A stretch of 64,000 nt of DNA from Pokkaliibacter sp. MBI-7. GTDB lineage: Bacteria; Pseudomonadota; Gammaproteobacteria; Pseudomonadales; Balneatricaceae. Location of the stretch: contig NZ_JARVTG010000001.1 of NCBI RefSeq assembly GCF_029846635.1, positions 3,466,501 to 3,530,500 on the forward strand, read 5' to 3'. Every line of letters begins with the position of its first letter. The stretch's first letter is position 1. Positions 44,955-53,531 of this stretch are shown piece by piece. The translations under genes and the position numbers were made by a program. The notes under the pieces were generated by a model that was not told the origin of the DNA, did not search any database, and saw only the letters and a program-made list of their open reading frames with translations.

Positions 44955-46310
44955 ATGGTACAACCTGCACAACGTATTTTAGTGATTGGCGGCGGTATTT
45001 CCGGTCTGTCTGCGGCGTGGTTTATGCAACAACAGGGCCATGATGTCCATGTGCTGGAAGCCGGGGAGCGGGCCGGGGGCAATCTGCGCACGCTGCGTGA
45101 AGAGGGCTATCTGGTCGAAGCCGGGCCGAATTCGACCCTGGACAGTTCCCCGGGCCTCGGCCAGCTGATCGAAGGCCTTGGCCTGCAAACCGAGCGGGTT
45201 GCCCCCAGTGCACTGGCCCGACGCCGCTTTGTGGTGCGCGATGGTCAGTTGCAGGCGCTGCCGGGCAGCCCCACTGCTTTTCTTTCCACCGCTCTGTTCA
45301 GCTGGCCTGCCAAGCTGCGCCTCTGTGCCGAGCCTTTTATCGGCAGGGCGAAGAATGAAGAAAGTATCGCCAGCTTTGTTCGCCGCCGCCTCGGTCGGGA
45401 GTTTCTCGACTATGCCATCAATCCCTTTGTTTCCGGTGTCTATGCCGGTGATCCCGAGCGCCTGTCGGTGCAGGCGGCGACGGCGAAAGTATATGCACTG
45501 GAAGCCCGGCATGGCTCTCTGATCAAAGGCGGCATCGCCCTGATGAAGGCACGTAAAAGTCGCCAGCTGGAGACCGGCCCCAGCGGCACCATGGTCAGTT
45601 TTCGCCATGGCATGCAGCAGCTGACTGAGGCACTGGCTGGTGCGCTGGGCAACCGCCTGCACTGCGGAGTGCAGGTCGATCTGCTGCGCCGTGATGAGCA
45701 GGGCTGGCAGGTCATTGCCGGTGAACGCCACTGGCAGGCGCAGCAGGTGATTCTCGCCACGCCGGCTCCGGTCAGCGCACGTCTGCTGGCGCCACTGGCA
45801 CCGGCGGCCAGTGAGGCGCTGGCGCAGATGGTTTATCCCCAGGTGGTGTCGGTCTCCATGGGGTTTGATGCGACACAGATTGCCCATCCGCTGGATGGCT
45901 TTGGCATGCTGATGCCCCGTTGTGAAGGCATCGACACCCTGGGCACCCTGTTTCCCTCCAGTCTGTTCGAGCAGCGGGCACCGGCCGGTAAGGTATTGCT
46001 GACGTCTTTTATCGGCGGGCGTCTGAACCCGGTGGTCGCACAACGCCGCGATGATGAGATCGCAGCACAGGTGCTGGCGGATATTCGCCCCTTGCTGGGT
46101 ATCAGCGGGGAGGCGGAGAAGTGCTGGGTCACACGCTGGCCAGCGGCCATCCCCCAGTATGAACTGGGTCATCTGCAGCGCCTGCAGCAGATAGACACGG
46201 CACTGGCTGCCCTGCCGGGCCTGCATTGTCGCAGCAACTGGCGTGACGGTATTGCGGTGGCTGACTGTATCGAGCAGGCGAGACTGCTTGCTGAGCGCCT
46301 GAGCGCCTGA
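44955..46310 (+). CDS. hemG: oxygen-dependent protoporphyrinogen oxidase (HemY type)
   Basis: The product is 451 residues. The FAD dinucleotide motif is ILVIGGGISGLSAAWFM at residues 8-24, then GGNLRTLREEGYLVEAGPNS, LDYAINPFVSGVYAGDPERLS and a C-terminal ADCIEQARLLAERLSA, all typical of HemY-type PPO. It oxidises protoporphyrinogen IX to protoporphyrin IX with O2 in heme synthesis. The stop codon is embedded in an 8-bp tandem repeat. The symbol follows common PGAP use; hemY would be equally proper. Confidence 0.92.
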   Translation: MVQPAQRILVIGGGISGLSAAWFMQQQGHDVHVLEAGERAGGNLRTLREEGYLVEAGPNSTLDSSPGLGQLIEGLGLQTERVAPSALARRRFVVRDGQLQALPGSPTAFLSTALFSWPAKLRLCAEPFIGRAKNEESIASFVRRRLGREFLDYAINPFVSGVYAGDPERLSVQAATAKVYALEARHGSLIKGGIALMKARKSRQLETGPSGTMVSFRHGMQQLTEALAGALGNRLHCGVQVDLLRRDEQGWQVIAGERHWQAQQVILATPAPVSARLLAPLAPAASEALAQMVYPQVVSVSMGFDATQIAHPLDGFGMLMPRCEGIDTLGTLFPSSLFEQRAPAGKVLLTSFIGGRLNPVVAQRRDDEIAAQVLADIRPLLGISGEAEKCWVTRWPAAIPQYELGHLQRLQQIDTALAALPGLHCRSNWRDGIAVADCIEQARLLAERLSA

Positions 46311-46344
46311 GCGCCTGAGCGCCTGAGCGCCTGAGCGCCTGAGC
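46293..46344 (+). repeat. 8-bp tandem repeat, six copies of GAGCGCCT
   Basis: Six exact units (46293-46340) and a partial seventh (GAGC). The hemG stop TGA (46308-46310) is formed in the second unit, so the protein end depends on only the first two units. Confidence 0.9.
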
Positions 46345-46432
46345 ATGGGGCATAACTGTTCTGAGTGGCGCCGGAGGGCAGGCAGCACTCATGGGCAGCG
46401 GAAAAACTCTGTTAACAACTCAACGTTACAAA

Positions 46433-46460
46433 CGTCATCTGGTTGTCATCTGGCTTTCAT
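46433..46460 (+). promoter_or_regulatory. three-unit Pho box (PhoB site)
   Basis: CGTCAT (46433), TGTCAT (46444) and TTTCAT (46455) repeat with an exact 11-bp period; the first two units share TCATCTGG. This is the PhoB pattern (CTGTCAT-N4 repeats). A -10-like TCTATT lies at 46472-46477, 11 bp after the last half-site, as in PhoB-activated promoters where the box replaces the -35. Confidence 0.7.
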
Positions 46461-46500
46461 ACACTTGCCGGTCTATTGCCATCCAAAGTAGAAGTGACAG

Positions 46501-48270
46501 ATGACTGATGACGCGTTACCTGAGGAACTGGACAGGCTGCTGAAAGGCTGCCTGCTCTATCCTCACTTCCAGCCTCTGGTTGATCTGGAAAGAGGCGAAA
46601 TCTATGGCTATGAGGCGCTGATCCGTGGACCATCGGACAGTCCGCTGGCTTTTCCTGACCGTCTGTTCGCCACTGCACGTGCCTGTGGGCGGCTGCAGGA
46701 GCTGGAGCTGTGCTGCCGCTACCTGTCGATTCAGCGCTTTGCTGAGCTGCAGCTCGATGCTCGCCTGTTTCTGAACGTCAGTGCCGATCTGCTGCTGAAC
46801 CCGGATTATCCCAGTGGCACGACGCTGGCACTGGTCAACAAACTCGGGCTGGCGCCGGAGTCCATCGTAATCGAGCTGTCTGAACAGCAACCCTTCCACG
46901 ACTACGCGCTGACCCGTCAGGTGGTCAATCATTACCGCCGAATGGGTTTCAAGGTGGCACTGGATGATATCGGCAGCGGCTATTCCGGTCTGCGTCTGTG
47001 GCTGGAGATGACCCCGGATTATGTCAAGCTCGACAAGCATTTCATCCATCAGCTGGAGCGCAATCCGCTCAAGCGTGAATTCGTCAAGGCCATCGTCAGT
47101 ATCGCCGAGGGAGTCGGTTCCAAACTGATTGCCGAGGGCATCGAAACCCTGGATGAGCTGCGTACCATCCAGCAGATGGGGATCGCCGTAGGGCAGGGCT
47201 TCCTGTTTGGCCGTCCGCAACAGGTGCCGGAGCTGCAGCTGGCGATCGAACATATTCGTTATGACGGCCAGCAGCGTCAGGCTGTGATGCGCAGTGGTGA
47301 GCGGGCCGGTGGCGTACGCCGGGCAATACAGCCGGTGTTGCCGGATGTGCTGCTGGGCAGTGTGGCCCAGCTGTTTCAGGACGCTCCCGAGCTGACCGCT
47401 CTGCCAGTGGTAGAAAGAGGGATGCCGGTGGGCATCGTCAAGCGGGCGGCACTGCTGGAGACCTTCTCCACGCAGTATGGCCGTGCCCTGTACGAGAATA
47501 AGCCGGTGCGCCGTTTTATGGACCGTCAGCCACTGATTGTGGATGCCACCCTGCCGCTGGAGCAGGTCAGTCAGGCGCTGACGGAGGCCGAACAGGTCGA
47601 TATTGGTGACAGTTTCATCATTACCGAGGATGGTTACTATGCAGGACTGGGAAGTGTCCGTGATGTGTTGAGAAAGATGACGGAGCTACAGGTTCAGCAT
47701 GCCCGTTATGCCAACCCCCTGACACAATTGCCAGGCAACGTGGTGCTGAACCAGGAGGTGGACGGGCTTCTCAGGACAGGGGCCGACTTTCGTGTGGCCT
47801 ACTGTGATCTCAACAACTTCAAACCCTTCAACGACTACTACGGCTTTGCCCGGGGGGATCAGGTCATCCAGTTCGTTGGTGAGCTGATGGTGCGCCACTG
47901 TGCCGGTCGCAGCAATCTGGTCGGCCACATCGGCGGCGACGACTTCATTATTATCTTCAGGGAGAATGACTGGCGGCGGCGACTGCAGAAGGCGCTGGAT
48001 GAATTCCAGACCAGCATTGGCCATTTCTATGACACCCAGGATATCGCTGCAGGCGGTATCCCCGGCCGGGGACGGGATGGCAGCCACAGTTTCTTCGGTT
48101 TGCTTGGCATCGCCATCGCGGTGATTCACCCCGATCCCATGGTCTGCGCCAACTACCATGATGTGGCCGAGCTGGCGGCCGAGGCCAAACATGAGGCCAA
48201 GGCACTGCAGCAGAGCTGTATCCATGAGTCCCGCATTCACCTGCCCCCGCATTATCAACTTCGTGCCTGA
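46501..48270 (+). CDS. EAL-CBS-GGDEF c-di-GMP enzyme
   Basis: The product is 589 residues with no membrane segment. The N-terminal EAL domain (about 15-255) has every catalytic element: YEALIRG (Glu38), FLNVSA (Asn92), VIELSE (Glu125), LDDIGSG (Asp155, Asp156), DYVKLDK (Lys176), IAEGIET (Glu212) and GQGFLFGRP (Gln232). A middle region (about 280-400) resembles a CBS pair. The C-terminal GGDEF domain has GGDDF (about 478-482), a non-standard active-site loop. The net activity is likely c-di-GMP hydrolysis, perhaps tuned by GTP at the GGDEF site. The Pho box upstream suggests induction when phosphate is scarce. Confidence 0.93.
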   Translation: MTDDALPEELDRLLKGCLLYPHFQPLVDLERGEIYGYEALIRGPSDSPLAFPDRLFATARACGRLQELELCCRYLSIQRFAELQLDARLFLNVSADLLLNPDYPSGTTLALVNKLGLAPESIVIELSEQQPFHDYALTRQVVNHYRRMGFKVALDDIGSGYSGLRLWLEMTPDYVKLDKHFIHQLERNPLKREFVKAIVSIAEGVGSKLIAEGIETLDELRTIQQMGIAVGQGFLFGRPQQVPELQLAIEHIRYDGQQRQAVMRSGERAGGVRRAIQPVLPDVLLGSVAQLFQDAPELTALPVVERGMPVGIVKRAALLETFSTQYGRALYENKPVRRFMDRQPLIVDATLPLEQVSQALTEAEQVDIGDSFIITEDGYYAGLGSVRDVLRKMTELQVQHARYANPLTQLPGNVVLNQEVDGLLRTGADFRVAYCDLNNFKPFNDYYGFARGDQVIQFVGELMVRHCAGRSNLVGHIGGDDFIIIFRENDWRRRLQKALDEFQTSIGHFYDTQDIAAGGIPGRGRDGSHSFFGLLGIAIAVIHPDPMVCANYHDVAELAAEAKHEAKALQQSCIHESRIHLPPHYQLRA

Positions 48271-48293
48271 GGGGCTATACTGCCTGCTTTCCT

Positions 48294-48310
48294 GAGAGCC
48301 TGTTCACGAT
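48294..48310 (+). repeat. short dispersed repeat GAGAGCCTGTTCACGAT
   Basis: Identical to 37050-37066. It lies 23 bases after the EAL-GGDEF stop, at the start of the gap before nudF. Confidence 0.45.
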
Positions 48311-48440
48311 GCGCAATGCGCTGGCCGCAAGGTAAAAGAAGCCTTGTCTGGCCCTGTCGGCGATGGTCGTGAGGACGCTCTGAAAAGCAGACGGCTGCCA
48401 CTCCGGACCTGTCGTATCTGCGTAACACTGAGGACGCACT

Positions 48441-49097
48441 ATGTCAGGGACTGCTCTGATTCCCAGCTTTTCCGGCGAGCATGATGATGCCGTCACCCTT
48501 CTCAAGGACGAACTCTCGTTCAAAGGTTTCTTCAGACTCCGTACGCTGACACTGCGCCATCGCTGCTTCAATGGTGAGTCCATCACCATCACCCGTGAGC
48601 TGTTTGACCGTGGCCGTGCTGTCTGCGTGCTGCTTTATGATCCTGTACGCGACACGGTGGTGCTGATTGAGCAGTTTCGCACCGGCGCCTTCATGGGTAT
48701 CAAGGCCGAGGCCTGGCAGTACGAACTGGTGGCGGGCATGGTGGAGGAGGGCGAGTCCGACCGAGAAGTGGCGCGCCGCGAAGCGGTAGAAGAAGCCGGT
48801 GCCGACATCCAGGGCGTGATGCATATGCTGGATTATTTTGTCAGTCCCGGTGGCACCAATGAGCAGGTCGGCCTTTATTGTGCATGGGTGGATAGCCGCG
48901 GTATGGGCGGTATCCATGGCTTGCCTGAAGAGGGTGAGGATATTCGTGTGGTGACAGTGCCGCTGGCCGATGCCATCGCCGCTACCCGCAATGGCCGCAT
49001 CAATAATGCGGCCACCCTGCTGGGTTTGCAGTGGTTGCAGCTGCATCGTGATGACGTATTGACACAGTGGCAGCTGCAGGGACTGCCCATCGCTTAA
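48441..49097 (+). CDS. nudF: ADP-ribose diphosphatase
   Basis: The product is 218 residues from ATG 48441 with GAGGA upstream. The Nudix box is complete (residues 99-121: Gly99, Glu105, Arg113-Glu114, Glu117-Glu118, Gly120), preceded by FDRGRAVCVLLYDPVRD and followed by YFVSPGGTNEQVGLYCAWVD, typical of ADPRase. It hydrolyses ADP-ribose to AMP and ribose 5-phosphate. It heads the conserved nudF-DUF1249-cpdA-yqiA-parE block, but a MITE-like repeat separates it from the next gene. Confidence 0.93.
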   Translation: MSGTALIPSFSGEHDDAVTLLKDELSFKGFFRLRTLTLRHRCFNGESITITRELFDRGRAVCVLLYDPVRDTVVLIEQFRTGAFMGIKAEAWQYELVAGMVEEGESDREVARREAVEEAGADIQGVMHMLDYFVSPGGTNEQVGLYCAWVDSRGMGGIHGLPEEGEDIRVVTVPLADAIAATRNGRINNAATLLGLQWLQLHRDDVLTQWQLQGLPIA

Positions 49098-49215
49098 CAG
49101 GGATACGTGACTGGTTAAAAAACAGTCAAAAAGACGTCTGCCGGACTATGCCCCTGCGCTGATTTATTGCAGACTGCTGCTGATGTGGAGATTGCCACGA
49201 GTAGCAGGCACATAT

Positions 49216-49378
49216 TAACAGGCTGTTGAAAAACGTTATCGAGGTCGCCGAGACAAGGAAATACCCCGAGGGCACAAGAAACAGGCGAAAAAGCGGAGTT
49301 TAGTGAGCTAAATGAGCATTTTGAGCCTGTTTTTGACGCGGTATTCGGCAACGCAGATAGATTTTCAACGACCTGTTA
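49216..49378 (-). repeat. MITE-like repeat, copy C (163 bp, inverse orientation)
   Basis: It starts TAACAGGCTGTTGAAAAACG and ends with the diverged complement (TTTTCAACGACCTGTTA). The inside matches the reverse complement of copies A and B but lacks their palindromic block of close to 60 bp. It breaks the otherwise conserved nudF-DUF1249 spacing. The rest of the 375-bp gap (49098-49472) holds nothing else I can support. Confidence 0.85.
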
Positions 49379-49472
49379 AGACAGGCGCCGCGTGACACGT
49401 TGAACGCTATTGAGATTTACGATGGACGAGCCCAATAAGCGGGGCTTGTCAGGTTGAAGGTCAGGTTGAGTT

Positions 49473-49925
49473 ATGAAGGTAAAACGCAAATACGTTCCAG
49501 ATCTGGCGCGGATGATGGCTGAAGGTGAAGCCAACTACCGGCGCCTGCTGAAACTGTTACCCGCACTGGATGCCGGTACGTCCTGCCGTTATGGCTTGCG
49601 TTTGCCCGATGGCCAGCTGGGGCAACTGTCACTGCGCGTGGTGGAGAACTTTGCCTACACCACGGCTCTTGAAGTGGAACAGAGTCTGGGAGAGTCGCCC
49701 TGGCTGAAGACTCCCCTGCTGCATGTTCGTCTGTATCACGATGCCCGCATTGCCGAGGTAATCGCTCCGCGTAACCGCATGCTGGAAGGGGTTTACCTGT
49801 ATCCCAATCCCGCCATGCGTGCCCCTGATGAGAAGGCCCAGCTCAATACCTTTCTGGCCGAATGGCTGAATCACTGCATTGATTACGGCCTGAGTCAGGA
49901 GCCGGTGGAAGTGGTCCGCCTGTAA
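49473..49925 (+). CDS. DUF1249 protein (YqiB-like)
   Basis: The product is 150 residues. It begins MKVKRKYVPDLARMMAEGEANYRRLLKLLP, with LRLPDGQLGQLSLRVVENFAYTTALEV and VRLYHDARIAEVI, the DUF1249 pattern. Function unknown, but it is almost always found between nudF and cpdA in gammaproteobacteria, as here. Confidence 0.88.
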   Translation: MKVKRKYVPDLARMMAEGEANYRRLLKLLPALDAGTSCRYGLRLPDGQLGQLSLRVVENFAYTTALEVEQSLGESPWLKTPLLHVRLYHDARIAEVIAPRNRMLEGVYLYPNPAMRAPDEKAQLNTFLAEWLNHCIDYGLSQEPVEVVRL

Positions 49926-50120
49926 GGGCGTGGTCACGATCTGCTGCGCAGCGGCAATACGGCGTGGCAAAGACCTGCGGTACCCATCTGCCCGCCACTT
50001 CCCAGCCCGTTATGCCCTGTGTGGTGCTGGCTCGCGATAGCGTAAATGCGTTCTGAGTATGAGCGCCCAGCCTGGCGCTTCCTGCTGAAGCTGATTTTCC
50101 TTCTGCTGCTACGGTGATTC

Positions 50121-50918
50121 ATGTCCAGCTTTACTGTTCTGCATCTGACCGATCTGCACCTGACCCGTCATCCTGACGATATGCATCATGGCTTTAACGC
50201 CTGGCAGCGCTGGCAGCAGATGATCGAACACTGCCTGCTTTCTCCTGCGGCGGATCAGCCCCGTCCCGACCTGCTGGTGCTGGGGGGTGATCTGGCGCAA
50301 CATCCCGAAGCGATCACCTATCAGGCGCTGCGCCAGTGTCTTGATCAGCTGGATCTGCCCTGGGTCTGCGTGCCCGGTAATCATGATGATGTCAGCCTGA
50401 TGCGCCAGCTGTGGGGCGACAGTGCCGGTTTGCCCTGTGCCGATCAGTGGCAGGCCGGGCGCTGGCAGCTACTGCTGTGCGACAGCACGGCGGACGGTGA
50501 TGGCCGCGGCAGTGGCTCGCTGTCTGCAGCTGCACTGGCGCGTCTGCAGTACCAGCTGCAGCATCCACAGGCCGAGCATCAGCTCGTGGTGCTTCATCAC
50601 CACCTGCTGCCGGTGAATAGCCCGTGGCAGGATGAGGTGATGACAGGTAATGCCGCCGAGGTGCTGGCGTTGCTGGATCAGGCGCCACAACTGCGCGGTG
50701 TGCTCTGCGGCCATGTGCATCAGGCCCATCACTGGCGGCGTGGCCACTGGCAGATGTGGTCAACACCGGCAGTCGCCGCACAGTTTGCCGCCGGGCAGCA
50801 AGGCTTCCTGCTGGAGCCGCACCCTGCTTTGCAGGCGCCGGCCGGGCGCTGGCTTCAGCTGGATGACGATGGTAGCATGCGCACTTCTACTGTATATGCA
50901 ATCAGGGGTTCGACATGA
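50121..50918 (+). CDS. cpdA: 3',5'-cyclic-AMP phosphodiesterase
   Basis: The product is 265 residues. Calcineurin-like metallophosphatase motifs in order: HLTDLHL, LGGDLAQ, VPGNHDD, LHHHLLP and CGHVHQAHH, which supply the dinuclear metal site. CpdA hydrolyses cAMP and so lowers CRP activity. The gene overlaps yqiA by 4 nt (ATGA). The 195-bp gap upstream shows no terminator. Confidence 0.92.
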   Translation: MSSFTVLHLTDLHLTRHPDDMHHGFNAWQRWQQMIEHCLLSPAADQPRPDLLVLGGDLAQHPEAITYQALRQCLDQLDLPWVCVPGNHDDVSLMRQLWGDSAGLPCADQWQAGRWQLLLCDSTADGDGRGSGSLSAAALARLQYQLQHPQAEHQLVVLHHHLLPVNSPWQDEVMTGNAAEVLALLDQAPQLRGVLCGHVHQAHHWRRGHWQMWSTPAVAAQFAAGQQGFLLEPHPALQAPAGRWLQLDDDGSMRTSTVYAIRGST

Positions 50919-51493
50919 ACGCGACACCGCCCTTCATCTACCTGCATGGCTTCAACAGTTCTTCCCAGGCGGCCAAGGCCGCGGAACTGCGTGCTTTTTT
51001 GCAGAGTCAGGGGTTGCCCGAACCGCAGGTGCCGCAGCTCAGCCACTGGCCAGCGGAGGCTATCCGCAGTGCCTGTGACCTGATTGAAGCCTCGCCGCAG
51101 GCACCAGTGCTGGTGGGCAGTTCGCTGGGTGGTTTCTATGCCACCTGGCTGGCGGCACACTACGGCCTCAAGGCGGTGCTGATCAACCCGGCGGTGCGGG
51201 TATGGCGACTGATGGAAGATCGTCTGGGCGTCGACATCGACAACCCCTATACCGGTGAGCGTTACCAGCTCACGCCAGACCATGTCACGCAGCTGCGCGA
51301 CCTCTATGTGGCGTCGCTGCCACAGCCTCAGCAGTTTCTGGTGCTGTTGCAAACCGGGGATGAAACCCTGGATTACCGTGAAGCGGCTGAGTATTACCAG
51401 CAGTGCCAGCTGCGTATCGAACAGGGCGGCAATCACCGCTTTGAAGGTTTCCTCAATCATTGTCCGGCACTGCTGGCCTTTGCCCGCAGCTAA
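50915..51493 (+). CDS. yqiA: YqiA-family esterase
   Basis: The product is 192 residues of alpha/beta-hydrolase fold. FIYLHGFNSSSQAAKA gives the oxyanion region, VLVGSSLGGFYATWLA the nucleophile elbow, and the C-terminal QGGNHRFEGF the catalytic histidine. E. coli YqiA hydrolyses short acyl esters. It is translationally coupled to cpdA and 24 nt before parE. Confidence 0.9.
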   Translation: MNATPPFIYLHGFNSSSQAAKAAELRAFLQSQGLPEPQVPQLSHWPAEAIRSACDLIEASPQAPVLVGSSLGGFYATWLAAHYGLKAVLINPAVRVWRLMEDRLGVDIDNPYTGERYQLTPDHVTQLRDLYVASLPQPQQFLVLLQTGDETLDYREAAEYYQQCQLRIEQGGNHRFEGFLNHCPALLAFARS

Positions 51494-51517
51494 GCTGATA
51501 ACCCTCTCTGTGAAAGA

Positions 51518-53431
51518 ATGACTGCCATGAGCAAGCAAGAATATAACGCCCAGGCCATTGAGGTGCTCAGCGGCCTGGATCCGGTGCGTAAACGCCCGGG
51601 TATGTATACCGAAACGGATCGCCCCAACCATCTGGCTCAGGAAGTCATCGATAACTCGGTGGATGAAGCGCTGGCCGGACATGCCGATCGCATCGAAGTC
51701 ATGGTCTATGCCGACGGCTCTCTCAGTGTGACCGATAATGGTCGTGGGATGCCGGTGGATATTCACCCTGAGCACGGCGTCAGCGGGGTGGAGCTGATCC
51801 TCACCCGCCTGCATGCCGGGGGCAAGTTCTCGCAGGGCAATTACCAGTTCTCCGGCGGTCTGCATGGCGTCGGGGTATCAGTGGTCAATGCGCTTTCCAA
51901 GCATCTGGAAGTGGAAATCAAACGCGGTGGCAAGGTCTACCGCATGAGTTTTGCCGACGGTAACAAGCTGGCAGAGCTGGAAGAAGTAGGCACCTGCGGG
52001 GTCAAAAATACCGGCACCAAGGTGCGCTTCCTGCCTGATCCCGGCTACTTTGACTCCCCCAAATACAGTGTCAGCCGCCTGCGCCATTTGCTGCGTGCCA
52101 AGGCGGTACTGTGCTCCGGCCTGACCATTGTTCTGATTGACCAGAGCAAGGGCGCTGATCAGGAAGAGCGCACCGAGTGGTGTTATCAGGACGGCCTGAC
52201 CGACTACCTCAGTCAGGCCGCCAGCGATTTCGTTACTCTGCCGGATGTTCCCTTTGTAGGTAACTTTGCCGGTGAGCAGGAAGCTGCCGAGTGGGCGGTG
52301 CACTGGCTGCCCGAAGGCGGTGATCTGCTGACCGAATCCTATGTCAACCTGATCCCCACTATTCAGGGCGGCACCCACGTTAATGGTTTTCGCACCGGTC
52401 TGCTGGAGGCCATGCGCGAGTTCTGTGAGTTCCGCAATCTGCTGCCACGCGGTATGAAGCTCGCGCCTGAGGATATCTGGAACCAGTGCAGCTATGTGCT
52501 GTCGGTGAAGATGCATGACCCGCAGTTTGCCGGCCAGACCAAGGAGCGGCTGTCATCCCGCCAGTGCGCACCATTCGTCTCCGGGGTGGTCAAGGATGCC
52601 TTCAGCCTGTGGCTGAACAAGCATATCGAGCAGGCAGAAAGACTGGCCGAGCTGTGCATCAACCACGCTCAAAGCCGCATGAAAGCAGCCAAGAAGGTGG
52701 TGCGCAAGAAGGTCACGCAAGGCCCGGCACTGCCCGGCAAGCTGGCTGACTGCAGTGGGGGTGATGCACTGGCGTCAGAACTGTTTCTGGTCGAAGGGGA
52801 CTCTGCCGGTGGCTCGGCCAAGCAGGCGCGTGACCGCGAGTATCAGGCTGTCATGCCGTTGCGCGGCAAGATCCTCAATACCTGGGAAGTGGACTCCGGC
52901 GAAATTCTCGCCTCGCAGGAGGTACATGACATCGCCGTGGCCATCGGCGTTGACCCCAGCTCCACGGATTTATCCGGCCTGCGCTATGGCAAGGTCTGTA
53001 TTCTTGCCGATGCCGATTCGGACGGGTTGCACATCGCTACGCTGTTGTGCGCCCTCTTTGTTCGCCACTTCCCGGCGCTGGTGAAAGCGGGGCACGTTTT
53101 TGTCGCCATGCCACCGCTGTATCGCATCGATATCGGCAAGGAAGTCAGCTACGCCCTGGATGAAGCAGAGCGTGACGGCATTCTGGACCGTATCAAGGCC
53201 GAGAATAAGCGTGGACAGGTGCAGGTGACACGCTTCAAGGGTCTGGGCGAGATGAATCCGCTGCAGCTGCGTGAAACCACCATGGCCCGCGATACCCGCC
53301 GTCTGGTGCAGCTGTATCTGGACGAAGGCGACGATACCCATGAAATGATGGACATGTTGCTGGCCAAAAAGCGCTCCTCCGACCGCAAGAGCTGGCTGGA
53401 AACCAAGGGCAATCTGGCTGACGTTGGCTGA
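51518..53431 (+). CDS. parE: DNA topoisomerase IV subunit B
   Basis: The product is 637 residues from ATG 51518; ATG 51527 is an alternative. The GHKL ATPase domain has EVIDNSVDEALAGHA, DNGRGMPVDIHP, GGLHGVGVSVVNALS and QTKERLSSR. The TOPRIM domain has FLVEGDSAGGSAKQARDREY and DADSDGLHIATLL, and the C-terminus has RFKGLGEMNPLQLRETTM. It pairs with ParC to decatenate daughter chromosomes. Alignment with E. coli ParE is collinear throughout. parC is outside the window. Confidence 0.97.
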   Translation: MTAMSKQEYNAQAIEVLSGLDPVRKRPGMYTETDRPNHLAQEVIDNSVDEALAGHADRIEVMVYADGSLSVTDNGRGMPVDIHPEHGVSGVELILTRLHAGGKFSQGNYQFSGGLHGVGVSVVNALSKHLEVEIKRGGKVYRMSFADGNKLAELEEVGTCGVKNTGTKVRFLPDPGYFDSPKYSVSRLRHLLRAKAVLCSGLTIVLIDQSKGADQEERTEWCYQDGLTDYLSQAASDFVTLPDVPFVGNFAGEQEAAEWAVHWLPEGGDLLTESYVNLIPTIQGGTHVNGFRTGLLEAMREFCEFRNLLPRGMKLAPEDIWNQCSYVLSVKMHDPQFAGQTKERLSSRQCAPFVSGVVKDAFSLWLNKHIEQAERLAELCINHAQSRMKAAKKVVRKKVTQGPALPGKLADCSGGDALASELFLVEGDSAGGSAKQARDREYQAVMPLRGKILNTWEVDSGEILASQEVHDIAVAIGVDPSSTDLSGLRYGKVCILADADSDGLHIATLLCALFVRHFPALVKAGHVFVAMPPLYRIDIGKEVSYALDEAERDGILDRIKAENKRGQVQVTRFKGLGEMNPLQLRETTMARDTRRLVQLYLDEGDDTHEMMDMLLAKKRSSDRKSWLETKGNLADVG

Positions 53432-53460
53432 CCTGATAGTTGATATCAACACAGTAAAAA

Positions 53461-53490
53461 CAAGAAACCCGGCCTAGGCCGGGTTTCTTG
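53461..53490. terminator. strong bidirectional terminator between parE and the AGCS symporter
   Basis: A near-perfect palindrome: CAAGAAACCCGGCC (53461-53474) pairs with GGCCGGGTTTCTTG (53477-53490) around TA. It carries a T-rich arm and lies 30 bases after parE and 42 before the end of the convergent gene. Confidence 0.8.
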
Positions 53491-53531
53491 TTCATAGCAG
53501 CGGAGTATTTACCGCTGTCTGTCGATCTGAC

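Noticed and set aside
46293..46344. Short regular repeats as a possible CRISPR array
   Set aside because: Units are 8 bp and directly adjacent with no spacers.
44979..46388. 469-residue minus-strand open frame opposite hemG
   Set aside because: Shadow of the HemY-type protein; it also runs through the octamer repeat, which gives artificial repeats.
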